Assembly (NCBI RefSeq): GCF_035944355.1
Contig: NZ_DASZBH010000016.1
Location: 186,001-250,000, forward strand
DNA: 64,000 nt
Direction: 5' to 3'
Source: Frateuria_A sp035944355
GTDB lineage: Bacteria; Pseudomonadota; Gammaproteobacteria; Xanthomonadales; Rhodanobacteraceae
Shown: one piece after another, positions 20,757 to 29,492 of the stretch
How the letters are laid out: each line of letters starts with the position of its first letter
Position numbering within the stretch: position 1 is the stretch's first letter
Translations under genes and position numbers: made by a program
Notes under the pieces: generated by a model
The model's database searches: none
Seen by the model: only the letters and a program-made list of their open reading frames with translations
Told to the model about the DNA's origin: nothing

Positions 20757-23606
20757 CTACTTCACCGGTTTGCCGTCGGCATCGAGCACCTGGACCTGGC
20801 CCAGCTTCAGCGCCCGCACCGGCGCCTCGATCTGCTTGAGGTCGCCCACGATCACCCAGGTCAGCCGGTCGGGGTGGATCACCTCCGCGGCGGCCGCCTG
20901 CACCTGCGGATCCTTCAGCGCCTCGATGCGCGCCTTCTCGGTCTGCACCCAGTCGTCGGGGCGGTCGTACAGGGCGATGTCCTGCAGTGCGCCCATCACC
21001 GCCGAGGTGGTCTGATACTCGCCGGGCAGACCGCGCACGTCACCATCCTTGATCTTGGCGATTTCCTGGTGGGTGAGCGGCTGCTTGCCAATCACGCCGC
21101 GGGCCTCGGCCAGGATCTGCGCGGCCGAAGGCGCGGTCTTGTCGGTCTGCACCGGGGCGTACATCAGGAACGGGCGCTGGCCCAGCGCGTCGGGCAGGAA
21201 GCTGTAGGCGCCGTAGGCCCAATGCTTGTCCTCGCGCAGGTTCATGTTCAGGCGCGAGGTGAACGCGCCGCCGAAGGCGCCGTTCATGGTCTCGATGTCG
21301 AGGTTGTTGGCCGCCTTGGTCGAGGGCGCCAGGCTGCCGGCCAGGATCAGGCTCTGCTGCGCGCCGGGCCGGTCGATCAGGTAGACCCGCGGCGACCTGG
21401 GCGGCGCCACGGCGGCGAGGTTCTTGGCCGGGACCTTGCCTGCGCCGTGCTTCCAGTCGGCGAACACCTTGTCGAGCTGCGGAATGATCTTGGCCAGCGT
21501 GGTGTCGCCGGCGACGAGGATCTTGACGTTGTCCGGACGGATGAAGTCGCCCATGAAGCGGCGCATGTCGCCCACGTCGAGCGCAGTTATCGACTCGACC
21601 GTGCCCGAGCCGGTGAACGGGATCGCGTAGGCGTGGCCCTCGCCGTAGAGCAGCGGCGGCAAGGTGCGCAGCGCGATGCCGACCGGCTGGCTCTTCTCCT
21701 GCGCGATGCGCGCCACCCACTGGCCGCGCAGGCGCGCCACGTCGTCGGCGCGGAAGGCCGGATTGCGCACGATGTCGGCGAACAGGGCGAGCGAAGGCGC
21801 CAGCTTGTCGTCGAGCGCGTTGAGCGAGGCGTTGCAGAAGTCCAGCCCGCAGCCGCTGCCGATCAGCGCGCCCAGGCGCTGCTCGCGCTTGGCGATCTCG
21901 ACCGAGTCCAGGTCCTTGGTGCCTTCGTCCAGCATCGCCATGGTGAAACTGGAGGTGCCCAGCTTGCGGCCCTGGTCGGCCGCGTAGCCGGCGTCGAACA
22001 GCAGCTGCACCTGCACCGCCGGCACTTCGTGGCGCTCGGCGAGGGTGACCTCGATGCCGTTGGCAAGCTTGCCGTGCTGCAGCGTGGGGAAGGTCAGGCT
22101 GGGGAAGCTCGTCACCTGCGGCACGCCCTTGCTGCGGTCGACCGGGCTCTTCACGGTGCGGTAGTCGCCCTTGGCCGAAAGCCTGGGCGCGGGCTTGCCC
22201 GGCAAGGCGGCGCGGCCGCCGGCGGTGGCGAAGTCGGTCGCCTCGACCTTGCCCGGCACGACGGTCAGCGTGTAGTCGCCGCGCGCGATCCAGCGGTCTG
22301 CGCACGCCTTGACGCTGGCCGGCGTGGCCGCCATCAGCGTGTCGAAGTCCTTCAGGTAGGCGCCCGGATCGCCCTGGTAGAGCTGCCCCTCGGCGAGGAT
22401 CGAGGCTTGCGTGTTGACCCGCTCCAGCCCGCGCACGAAGGCGGCGCGGATGGTGGTCTTGACGCGTTCCAGCTCGTCGGCGGTGGGTCCGTCCTTGAGG
22501 AACTTGGCCCATTCGTCGGCCACCGCGGCCTCGACCTTGGCCGGGTCGGCACCCTTCTTCACGTCCACCTGCAGCTCGAACAGGCTCGCCAGCACGTGCT
22601 GTTCGATGTCGACCGAGACGTCGTCGGCGAGCTTGTCCCGGTAGACCAGGCGCTGGTACAGGCGCGAGGTCTTGCCGCCGCCGAGCACCGCCGCGGCCAG
22701 TTGCAGCTGGTTGAGTTCCAGGTCGGTGCTCGAGGGCACGTTCCACTCGCGGTAGATGCGCGTCTGCGCCACGTTGTCGGTCATCGCGCCGCGGGTGGAC
22801 TGGTCGCGCGGCGCGATCCACGGCTGCGGGCGCGGCACCTGCGGGCCGGCGCCGATGTCGCCGAAGTACTCGAGCATCTTCTCCTTGGCCTGCGCCAGGG
22901 TGATGTCGCCGGCCAGCACCACCACCGTGTTGGCCGCGCCGTAGTAGTCGCGGAACCATTGCTTGACGTCGGCCAGCGAGGCGGCGTTCAAGTCGGCCAT
23001 CGAGCCGATCGTGTCGTGGTGGTAGGGATGGTTGGCCGGGAAGGCCTCGGCCTGGATCAGCTCGCCGACGCGGCCGTACGGCTGGTTTTCGTCCTGGCGT
23101 TTCTCGTTTTGCACCACGCCGCGCTGCTCGTCCAGCTCCTTCTGGCCGATCGCGCCGAGCAGGTGGCCCATGCGGTCGGACTCCATCCACAGCGCCATGT
23201 CCAGCGCGGTGGTGGGCACCGTCTCGAAGTAGTTGGTGCGGTCCAGCCAGGTGGTGCCGTTCTGGTCGGTGGCGCCGGCCAGCTCGAACGGCCGGAAGTA
23301 CTCGTCCTTGTGGTTTTCCGAGCCCTGGAACATCAGGTGTTCGAAGAGGTGCGCGAAACCGGTCTTGCCCTTGGGCTCGTAGGAGGAGCCCACGTGGTAC
23401 CACACGCTCACCGCCACCACCGGCGCCTTGTGGTCCTCGTGCACCACCACGGTCAACCCGTTGGGCAGGGTGAAGCGCTGGTAGGCCAGGTCGGGGATCT
23501 TCTGCGCCTGGACGGCGGCCTGGGCCGCCGGCGCCAGGCCGGGAAGGGCGATCAGGCCTGCGACGACCAGCGCCAGTGCGGTCTTGGCGGGAAAGCGGCT
23601 TGCCAC
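20757..23606 (-). CDS. M16-family zinc metallopeptidase, two-domain, exported
   Basis: 949 residues from GTG 23606, chosen because AGGAGG lies seven bases upstream and the next residues form a signal peptide (cleavage near 'AAQAAVQA'). It has two tandem M16 halves. The N-terminal half holds the inverted zinc motif HLFEH (HxxEH) near residue 80, with the downstream Glu region expected about 75 residues on. The C-terminal half has degenerate metal ligands, as usual for pitrilysin-like proteins. It is likely a periplasmic processing or peptide-degrading protease. It is longer than single-chain PqqL/YmxG forms and resembles the fused periplasmic M16 proteins of xanthomonads. The substrate is unknown. 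Confidence 0.9.
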   Translation of the reverse strand: MASRFPAKTALALVVAGLIALPGLAPAAQAAVQAQKIPDLAYQRFTLPNGLTVVVHEDHKAPVVAVSVWYHVGSSYEPKGKTGFAHLFEHLMFQGSENHKDEYFRPFELAGATDQNGTTWLDRTNYFETVPTTALDMALWMESDRMGHLLGAIGQKELDEQRGVVQNEKRQDENQPYGRVGELIQAEAFPANHPYHHDTIGSMADLNAASLADVKQWFRDYYGAANTVVVLAGDITLAQAKEKMLEYFGDIGAGPQVPRPQPWIAPRDQSTRGAMTDNVAQTRIYREWNVPSSTDLELNQLQLAAAVLGGGKTSRLYQRLVYRDKLADDVSVDIEQHVLASLFELQVDVKKGADPAKVEAAVADEWAKFLKDGPTADELERVKTTIRAAFVRGLERVNTQASILAEGQLYQGDPGAYLKDFDTLMAATPASVKACADRWIARGDYTLTVVPGKVEATDFATAGGRAALPGKPAPRLSAKGDYRTVKSPVDRSKGVPQVTSFPSLTFPTLQHGKLANGIEVTLAERHEVPAVQVQLLFDAGYAADQGRKLGTSSFTMAMLDEGTKDLDSVEIAKREQRLGALIGSGCGLDFCNASLNALDDKLAPSLALFADIVRNPAFRADDVARLRGQWVARIAQEKSQPVGIALRTLPPLLYGEGHAYAIPFTGSGTVESITALDVGDMRRFMGDFIRPDNVKILVAGDTTLAKIIPQLDKVFADWKHGAGKVPAKNLAAVAPPRSPRVYLIDRPGAQQSLILAGSLAPSTKAANNLDIETMNGAFGGAFTSRLNMNLREDKHWAYGAYSFLPDALGQRPFLMYAPVQTDKTAPSAAQILAEARGVIGKQPLTHQEIAKIKDGDVRGLPGEYQTTSAVMGALQDIALYDRPDDWVQTEKARIEALKDPQVQAAAAEVIHPDRLTWVIVGDLKQIEAPVRALKLGQVQVLDADGKPVK

Positions 23607-23674
23607 GATGCAACCTCCTGTCTCACGGATGTCTCCCGAGGCTATCGGGCGAGGGCGAGCCAGCACAAGCGCGC

Positions 23675-23731
23675 TGTCCGCATCGCTGTCCGTCCGGTGT
23701 CCGCCGGCGGACCCCGCACTGTCCGCGGACA
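23675..23731. promoter_or_regulatory. Phased TGTCCG array with two perfect palindromes
   Basis: TGTCCG occurs at 23675, 23687, 23698 and 23720, spacings of 12, 11 and 22 bases, about one or two helical turns. Two copies are full dyads: GTCCGCCGGCGGAC (23699-23712) and TGTCCGCGGACA (23720-23731). The array lies about 95-150 bases upstream of the start expected from the sigma-54 promoter at 23799, the normal position for enhancer-protein sites. The binding protein is not identifiable here. Confidence 0.6.
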
Positions 23732-23798
23732 ACCATCGCAGGGCCAGCCCGGGCTGACAAACGTCATTGGATCAAGGGTTTTACCGCCACTGCATCGC

Positions 23799-23814
23799 TG
23801 GCACGGCGCTTGCC
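23799..23814 (+). promoter_or_regulatory. Sigma-54 (RpoN) promoter, near-perfect consensus
   Basis: TGGCACGGCGCTTGCC matches TGGCAC-N5-TTGC at every defined position. Transcription would start near 23825, about 37 bases before the ATG of the 67-residue protein at 23862, leaving room for its AAGGA ribosome site. Confidence 0.75.
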
Positions 23815-23861
23815 AAAGTAATCACGACGGACCCCTTTCCCTGTTTGAAGGAAGCCAAGCC

Positions 23862-24065
23862 ATGAAATTCGAGACCCTGTTGCTGCGCAGCCTCTTCGTC
23901 GCCTGCCTGCTGGCGTGCGGATGGATCATGGGCGCGATGCTGTTCACCCCCGGCCCGGTGCAACTGGCGGGTACCGGCGGCGCCCGCATCGGCGCGCTGC
24001 TGGCGGCGCCCGCCGCCTGCATGCTGCCTCCCGATGGCGTGGTGTGCCCGCGGCAGGACAGCTGA
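23862..24065 (+). CDS. Small membrane or exported protein of unknown function
   Basis: 67 residues: a hydrophobic N-terminal segment (about residues 8-28, 'LFVACLLACGWIMGAMLF'), then a short loop and a Cys-containing tail ('AACMLPPDGVVCP'). The start follows GAAGGA. No known family is recognised. The strong sigma-54 promoter and upstream array imply activator-dependent expression, perhaps under stress or a nutrient signal. It might be a single-pass membrane peptide, or a precursor whose two C-terminal Cys form a disulfide. That it is translated is inferred from the promoter and ribosome site. Confidence 0.6.
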   Translation: MKFETLLLRSLFVACLLACGWIMGAMLFTPGPVQLAGTGGARIGALLAAPAACMLPPDGVVCPRQDS

Positions 24066-24122
24066 GCGGCGCCGCGCGGGATGGATCCTGCGCTCGCCGC
24101 ACGGGATCGGGATAATGGTCCG

Positions 24123-24599
24123 ATGCTGCACGTCATCCTGTACCACCCCGAGATCCCGCCCAATACCGGCAACGCGATCCGCCTGTGCGCCAACACCGGC
24201 GCCAGCCTGCACCTGATCCGGCCGCTGGGCTTCGAACTGGACGACGCACGCCTGCGCCGCGCCGGCCTGGACTACCACGAGTACGCCCGCGTCGCCGTGC
24301 ACGAGGACCTGGCCGCGTGCCTGGCCGTACTGGGCCAACCGCGCGTGTTCGCCTTCTCCACCCGCGGCCGCATCGCGCATGTCGACGTGCGCTACGCGGC
24401 GGGCGATGCGCTGCTGTTCGGCTGCGAGACGGCCGGACTGCCCGCCGAGCTGCTGGAGGCGATCCCGCCCGCACAGCGCCTGCGCCTGCCGATGCGGCCG
24501 GACAGCCGCAGCCTCAACCTTTCCAACACCGTTGCCGTGGCGGTGTACGAGGCCTGGCGGCAGCTCGGCTTCGACGGCGCCGCGCCCATCGGCGCCTGA
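24123..24599 (+). CDS. trmL: tRNA (cytidine/uridine-34-2'-O)-methyltransferase TrmL
   Basis: 158-residue SPOUT methyltransferase that modifies the wobble ribose of tRNA-Leu isoacceptors. Motifs are 'HPEIPPNTGNAIRLCANTG' at the N-terminus, 'LFGCETAGLP' and 'MRPDSRSLNLSNTVAVAVYE', which forms the trefoil knot SAM site. Its length is exactly that expected. It starts at ATG 24123, 57 bases after the small ORF. Confidence 0.95.
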   Translation: MLHVILYHPEIPPNTGNAIRLCANTGASLHLIRPLGFELDDARLRRAGLDYHEYARVAVHEDLAACLAVLGQPRVFAFSTRGRIAHVDVRYAAGDALLFGCETAGLPAELLEAIPPAQRLRLPMRPDSRSLNLSNTVAVAVYEAWRQLGFDGAAPIGA

Positions 24600-24657
24600 G
24601 CCGGGAGGGCGATCGCGCCCGTGCAGCCCGCTACGACGCACCCGCTACAATCGGCGG

Positions 24658-25308
24658 ATGAATGCCGCCCCCCCGAATGCCTGGCTGCCGCAGCCATTGC
24701 GCAAGCTCGCCGGCCGCGCGCTGGAAACCGCGCTGAACCACACGCTCTCGCTCGACCCGGATACGCGGCAGAAGCTGGCCGCGCTCGAAGGCCGCAGCAT
24801 CCAGTTGCACCTGCGCGGACCGGAGCTGGTCCTGCGTGTCACGGTGGAGGGTGAGCAGCTACGGGTCGGTCCGCCGCAGGACGCGAGCCAGCTGCGGGTG
24901 GCGGCGAGCCCGGCCAGCCTGCTGGCGATGGCGCTGCGCCGTGGTGATGAAGGCGTGTCGCCCGGCAAGGTGGAGATCGCCGGCGACGCCGAGCTGGCGC
25001 GCCGGCTCGAAAAGCTCGCCAGCGCCTTCGCGCCGGATTTCGAGGAGGCCTTCGCGCGCAGCTTCGGCGACGTGCTCGGCGTGCCGCTGGCACAGGCCGT
25101 CGCCCGCGGCCTGCGCCATGCGCGCGAAAGCGCCCGCCACTTCACCGAGGATGGCGCCGACTGGCTGCGCGACGAGGCGCGGCTGACCCCCGCGATGGGC
25201 GAGGTGGACGATTTCCTGGACGACGTCGACCGTCTGCGCGAACGCACCGAGCGCCTGGAGGCGCGGCTGACGCGGCTGCGTCAGCGCCCGCCGGGGCCGC
25301 GCGCATGA
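24658..25308 (+). CDS. ubiJ: Ubiquinone biosynthesis accessory factor UbiJ (SCP2 domain)
   Basis: 216 residues. The N-terminal SCP2 lipid-binding domain (about 15-120) is followed by a C-terminal helical part with a coiled coil ending 'LRERTERLEARLTRL'. UbiJ binds polyprenylated intermediates in the soluble Ubi complex with UbiK. It overlaps ubiB by 4 bases (ATGA). TACAAT at 24645-24650 resembles a -10 box, but no good -35 is seen. The partner ubiK lies at 35566. Confidence 0.9.
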   Translation: MNAAPPNAWLPQPLRKLAGRALETALNHTLSLDPDTRQKLAALEGRSIQLHLRGPELVLRVTVEGEQLRVGPPQDASQLRVAASPASLLAMALRRGDEGVSPGKVEIAGDAELARRLEKLASAFAPDFEEAFARSFGDVLGVPLAQAVARGLRHARESARHFTEDGADWLRDEARLTPAMGEVDDFLDDVDRLRERTERLEARLTRLRQRPPGPRA

Positions 25309-26951
25309 CGCCGCTCAAGGTGCTGCCCGGCGTGCTGCGGGTCGCGTCGGTGCTGCTCGCCTGGCGGCTGGACGAACTGGTCGACGCGGCGCACCTGTAC
25401 CGCCCGCTCAAGCTGCTGCGCCCGCTGCTGGCGCGTCCGCGTCCGGGCGCCCGCGAGCTGCCGCGCGGCGCGCGGCTGCGCCTGGCGCTGACCGAGCTGG
25501 GGCCGATCTTTGTCAAGGCGGGGCAAGTGCTGTCCACGCGTCGCGACCTCATCCCGGCCGACATCGCCGACGAGCTGGCGCAGCTGCAGGACCAGGTGCC
25601 GCCGTTCCCCGGCAGCGAGGCGCGCGCCATCGTCGAGCAGCAGCTCAGGCAGCCGGTCGGACGCCTGTATGCCCGCTTCGACGAGACGCCGCTCGCCTCC
25701 GCCTCGATCGCCCAGGTGCACGCCGCCACCCTGCACGACGGCCATGCGGTGGTGGTCAAGGTGCTGCGCCCCGGCATCGAGGACAGGATCGCCCGCGACG
25801 TGGCGCTGATGCGCTCGCTGGGCGAGCTGGCCCAGCGCTGGCATCCGAACGCCGACAAGATCCGGCCGCTCGACGTCGTCGCCGAAGTGGAGAAGATGCT
25901 GGAGAACGAGCTGGACCTGCAGCGCGAAGGCGCCAGCGCCAGCCTGCTGCGGCGCAACTTCGAGAGCGGCGTGGACCTGTACGTGCCGGCCGTGCACTGG
26001 GAGCTGACCGCCGAGCGCGTGCTCACGCTCGAGCGCGTGCTCGGGGTGAGCGCGGACGACATCGCCGCCATCGACGCGGCGGGCATCGACCGCAAGGCGC
26101 TCGCCGCCAAGGGTGTGCGGGTGTTCTACGAGCAGGTGTTCCGCGACAACTTCTTCCACGCCGACGCGCACCCGGGCAACATCTGGGTGGACGTCGCGCG
26201 GCGCGAGGAGCCGCGCTTCATCGCGCTGGACTTCGGCATCATGGGCTCGCTGCCGGAGGCCGACCAGTACTGGCTGGCGCAGAACTTCATCGCCCTGTTC
26301 GAGCGCGACTACGCGCGGATCGCGCAGCTGCACGTGGCGGCCGGCTGGATGCCCGCCACGGTGCGGCTGGACGAGCTGGAAGCGGCCGTGCGCACAGTGT
26401 GCGAGCCCTACTTCACCCGCCCGCTGTCGCAGATCTCGCTGGCCGAACTGGTGGTCAAGCTGTTCCAGACCGCGCGCCGCTTCGAGCTGACCCTGCAGCC
26501 GCAGCTGATCCTGCTGCAGAAGACCCTGCTCAACATCGAGGGCGTGGGTCGCATGCTGGATCCGGACATCGATATCTGGGCGGTCGCGCACCCGGTCCTG
26601 AAGCGCATCCTGCGCGAGCGCTACAGCGCGCGTCGCACCCTGCGCGCGATCCGCCAGCGCCTGCCCGAATGGCTGCACGCGGCGCCGCAGCTGCCCGAGC
26701 TGGTGCGCGATGCGCTGCGCCAGGTGGCCAGCGGCGAGCGGCGGCCGCTGGCCGATCCGGCGGAGCTGGCGCTGCGGGCGGAACTCGCGCTGCGTCGGCG
26801 CCGCGCGCTGCTGGGCGGGCTGTTCGGCGCCACGGCGTTCGGCTGCGCCGCCCTGCTGTGGCTCGCCCGGGCGACGGCGGGTTCGCAATGGCTGGCGCTG
26901 GGCTGCCTGGTGGCGGGCCTGGTCACCTTCCTCGCCAGCGCCCGGCGCTGA
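25305..26951 (+). CDS. ubiB: Ubiquinone biosynthesis atypical kinase/ATPase UbiB
   Basis: 548 residues of the ABC1/ADCK family. The KxGQ motif is in 'FVKAGQVLSTRRDLIP', the Ala-rich loop in 'ASASIAQVH', and the catalytic/metal elements in 'NFFHADAHPGN' and 'LDFGIMG'. Two C-terminal membrane helices (about residues 500-520 and 523-545) anchor it. Its ATPase activity is thought to extract or present lipid precursors for coenzyme Q. It is translationally coupled to ubiJ. Confidence 0.95.
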   Translation: MTPLKVLPGVLRVASVLLAWRLDELVDAAHLYRPLKLLRPLLARPRPGARELPRGARLRLALTELGPIFVKAGQVLSTRRDLIPADIADELAQLQDQVPPFPGSEARAIVEQQLRQPVGRLYARFDETPLASASIAQVHAATLHDGHAVVVKVLRPGIEDRIARDVALMRSLGELAQRWHPNADKIRPLDVVAEVEKMLENELDLQREGASASLLRRNFESGVDLYVPAVHWELTAERVLTLERVLGVSADDIAAIDAAGIDRKALAAKGVRVFYEQVFRDNFFHADAHPGNIWVDVARREEPRFIALDFGIMGSLPEADQYWLAQNFIALFERDYARIAQLHVAAGWMPATVRLDELEAAVRTVCEPYFTRPLSQISLAELVVKLFQTARRFELTLQPQLILLQKTLLNIEGVGRMLDPDIDIWAVAHPVLKRILRERYSARRTLRAIRQRLPEWLHAAPQLPELVRDALRQVASGERRPLADPAELALRAELALRRRRALLGGLFGATAFGCAALLWLARATAGSQWLALGCLVAGLVTFLASARR

Positions 26952-27054
26952 AACCGCCACCTCCCAGTCAGGCCACACGACCCAGGCGTCATTCCCTCGA
27001 AAGCCCGGATCCATTCGTTCGGTTGCAAGGGAACGCCAAAGAAACGCTGTCTCC

Positions 27055-27753
27055 ATGCTCGACATCCTCCACCAGGACGACGCCCTGCTTGCGGTCAACA
27101 AGCCCGCGGGCCTGCCCGTGCACCGCTCCAGGCTGATCGGCCCCGCCGATGCGTTCCTCATCGACCTGCTGCGCGAGCAAGTGGGTGGCGACTTGTTCCT
27201 CGCCCACCGGCTGGATCGCGCCACCAGCGGCGTGCTGCTGGTGGCCCGCTCGGCCGCCATGGCCGCGGCGCTGGGCGAGCAGTTCATGGGCCGCGCAGTG
27301 CACAAGCAGTACCTCGCCGTCGTGCGCGGCTGGCCGGAGCCGACCGAAGGACTTATCGACTACCCGCTGCCCGGTTCGCGCGAGACCGGCCCGCGCCGCG
27401 AGGCGCGCACGCGCTTTGCGCGCCTGGCCACGGTCGAGGTGCCGATCGCGCTCGGCCGCTACCCCCAGCAGCGTTACGCGCTGGTGCGCGCGGAGCCGGA
27501 AACCGGCCGCTTCCGCCAGATCCGCAAGCACATGGCGCACATCCACCACCCGGTGATCGGCGACTGCCAGCATGGGCGCGGCGACCACAACCGCCTGTAC
27601 AAGCAGCACTTCGGCTGCCACCGCATGCTGCTGCACGCCTGGCGGCTATGCCTCGCGCATCCGCTGAGCGGCGCGCCGATGGACCTGGAAGCGCCGCTCG
27701 ACGGCGCATTCGGGGCGGTGCTGGAGCGCTTCGGCTGGCCGCCGCCGGGCTGA
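27055..27753 (+). CDS. truC: tRNA pseudouridine(65) synthase TruC
   Basis: 232-residue RluA-family pseudouridine synthase. The catalytic Asp is in 'HRLDRATSGVLL', the N-terminal 'LAVNKPAGLPVHRS' is typical, and there is no S4 domain, matching TruC. 'RFRQIRKHMAHIHHPVIGD' is the conserved C-terminal block. The stop codon lies inside a GGGCTGAAGCCC repeat (27747-27758), so the end of the protein may be shaped by it. Confidence 0.9.
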   Translation: MLDILHQDDALLAVNKPAGLPVHRSRLIGPADAFLIDLLREQVGGDLFLAHRLDRATSGVLLVARSAAMAAALGEQFMGRAVHKQYLAVVRGWPEPTEGLIDYPLPGSRETGPRREARTRFARLATVEVPIALGRYPQQRYALVRAEPETGRFRQIRKHMAHIHHPVIGDCQHGRGDHNRLYKQHFGCHRMLLHAWRLCLAHPLSGAPMDLEAPLDGAFGAVLERFGWPPPG

Positions 27754-27800
27754 AGCCCGCCCGACCGGACAGGCAGCGTGCGCGCGCCGGGCTTCAGCCC
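27747..27800. repeat. Inverted pair of GGGCTGAAGCCC palindromes
   Basis: GGGCTGAAGCCC at 27747-27758 and its reverse complement at 27789-27800, each flanked by CCGCC/GGCGG-type sequence. Together they can fold into one longer hairpin between truC and arfB. A third copy is at 38570. This is a second short palindromic repeat family, distinct from the CCCTCTCC elements. Confidence 0.7.
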
Positions 27801-27828
27801 GCCCACGGCGATCCCCTAAAATGTGCGC

Positions 27829-28251
27829 ATGCTGTCCATCAGCCGCACCCTCTCCCTCCCCGACACCGAGCTGACCGAGCGCTTCCTGCGCGCGGACGGT
27901 CCGGGCGGCCAGCACGTCAACCGCACCGAGAGCGCGGTCGAGCTGCGTTTCGACGTGGCCGCCTCGCCTTCGCTGCCCGAGGAAGTGCGCGCGCGGCTGC
28001 TCACGCGGCGCGACCGTCGCATGACCGGCGAGGGCGTGCTGGTGATCCAAGCGCGCCGCTTCCGTGAGCAGGCGCGCAATCGCGACGACGCGCGCGAGCG
28101 GCTGGCCGAGCTCATTCGCGGTGCGCTGGCGGCGCCGGCGAAGCGCGTGGCGACCCGTCCCACGCGCGCCTCGAAGGAACGCCGCCTGTCGGGCAAGCAG
28201 CAGCGCGGCAAGCTCAAGCAGACGCGCTCGCGCGACTGGAGCGGCGAATGA
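27829..28251 (+). CDS. arfB: Peptidyl-tRNA hydrolase ArfB (ribosome rescue)
   Basis: 140-residue release-factor-like protein. The GGQ motif is in 'ADGPGGQHVNRTESAVEL', and the basic C-terminal tail ('RPTRASKERRLSGKQQRGK') enters the empty mRNA channel of stalled ribosomes. It has no stop-codon recognition domain, as expected. ATG 27829 is preferred to GTG 27823. Its stop overlaps the next gene (ATGA). Confidence 0.95.
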   Translation: MLSISRTLSLPDTELTERFLRADGPGGQHVNRTESAVELRFDVAASPSLPEEVRARLLTRRDRRMTGEGVLVIQARRFREQARNRDDARERLAELIRGALAAPAKRVATRPTRASKERRLSGKQQRGKLKQTRSRDWSGE

Positions 28252-28850
28252 GCGGCCGCATGCTGCCGCCGGTGCCACCGCAGGCACCGCGGCTGGACAG
28301 CCGCTTCTGGCCCTGGTTGATGCGCGGCCTGCTGCGCCTGTCCGGCTGGCGCCTGCTGGGCGAGCTGCCCGACGTGCCGAAGCTGATCATCATCGGCGCG
28401 CCGCACTCGTCCTACTGGGACGGCGTGTGGGGCCTGATGATCAAGATCGCGCTGGGCCTGGATATCAAGATCATGATCAAGCGCGAGGTGCTGGACAGCC
28501 CGCTGGGCCTGATCCTGAAGCCCATCGGCATGATCGGCATCAATCGCAGGGCCGCGCTCAACGTGGTCGGCCAGATGGTGCGCCGCTTCGCCGACCACCC
28601 GCGGATGTGGCTGGGCATCACCCCCGAAGGCACGCGCAAGCACGTCAAACACTGGAAGAGCGGTTTCCTGCGCATCGCGCGCGAGGCCGACGTGCCGGTG
28701 TTGCCGGTGTTCCTGGACTATCCGACCCGCACCTTCACGCTGGGCACGCCGCAGTACGCTACCGACGATCCCGACGCCGACATGGCGCGCATCCGCGCCT
28801 TGTTCCGTGGCTATCGCGGCAAGCACCGCGATACCGAGCCGGCGGCATGA
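28248..28850 (+). CDS. 1-acylglycerol-3-phosphate acyltransferase-like protein
   Basis: 200 residues of the PlsC superfamily, with an HX4D site in 'APHSSYWDG' (about residue 50) and 'TPEGTRK' as the substrate-binding block. It is shorter than PlsC and resembles the small acyltransferases annotated as lysophospholipid acyltransferase family. There is no obvious membrane-spanning helix beyond amphipathic stretches. It overlaps arfB and the LysE gene by 4 bases each. The acyl acceptor is unknown. Confidence 0.85.
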   Translation: MSGRMLPPVPPQAPRLDSRFWPWLMRGLLRLSGWRLLGELPDVPKLIIIGAPHSSYWDGVWGLMIKIALGLDIKIMIKREVLDSPLGLILKPIGMIGINRRAALNVVGQMVRRFADHPRMWLGITPEGTRKHVKHWKSGFLRIAREADVPVLPVFLDYPTRTFTLGTPQYATDDPDADMARIRALFRGYRGKHRDTEPAA

Positions 28851-29485
28851 CGGCGATGCTGGGCATCGCGCATTTCGGCGCCTTCCTGCTCGCCTGCGTG
28901 GCGCTCAATCTCACACCCGGGCTGGACACGTTCTACATCCTCGCCCGCAGCGGTCGCGAGGGGCGCGCGGTGGGCTTCGCCGCGGCGCTGGGCATCAATG
29001 CCGGCTGCGTGGTGCACACCGGGGCGGTCGTGCTGGGCGTTTCGGCGATCCTGATGAGCTCCGCACTGGCGTTCAGCGCGCTCAAGTACCTGGGCGCGGC
29101 CTACCTGGTGTGGATCGGCCTGCGCATGCTGCTCTCGCGCACGGCCGCGCGCACGCCTGCCGCGACCCTCGGCCAGGGCGCGGGCGCCGCCTTCCGGCAG
29201 GGCCTGCTGACCAACGTGCTCAACCCCAAGGTGGCGCTGTTCTACCTGGCGTTCCTGCCGCAGTTCGTTTCGGCGCAGGCGAGGCACCCGCAACTGGCGC
29301 TGCTGGTGCTGGGGGTGAGCTTCATCGGCACGGGCCTCACCTGGTCGCTGGTGCTGGCGCTGCTCGGCGGACGCATCCACCGACTGCTGCTGGCGCGGCC
29401 CGGCCTGGGCCGCTGGATGGACCGCCTGTGCAGCGCCGTGCTGCTCGCTTTCGGCTTGCGGCTGGCGTTCCAGCGGCAGGGATAG
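28847..29485 (+). CDS. LysE/RhtB-family amino-acid exporter
   Basis: 212-residue inner-membrane protein with about six helices and the family signature 'NLTPGLDTFYILARS' near the N-terminus plus 'NVLNPKVALFYLAFLPQFV'. It exports amino acids or analogues such as homoserine or threonine. The substrate cannot be read from the sequence. It is the last gene of the arfB-acyltransferase-exporter run, ending only 7 bases from the convergent LysR gene. Confidence 0.9.
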   Translation: MTAMLGIAHFGAFLLACVALNLTPGLDTFYILARSGREGRAVGFAAALGINAGCVVHTGAVVLGVSAILMSSALAFSALKYLGAAYLVWIGLRMLLSRTAARTPAATLGQGAGAAFRQGLLTNVLNPKVALFYLAFLPQFVSAQARHPQLALLVLGVSFIGTGLTWSLVLALLGGRIHRLLLARPGLGRWMDRLCSAVLLAFGLRLAFQRQG

Positions 29486-29492
29486 CACCCAG

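Noticed and set aside
20376..24065. 1229-residue plus-strand frame opposite the M16 peptidase.
   Set aside because: It mirrors the peptidase codon for codon, ends in the small-protein frame and has no domains. Only its last 67 codons, from 23862, are kept.
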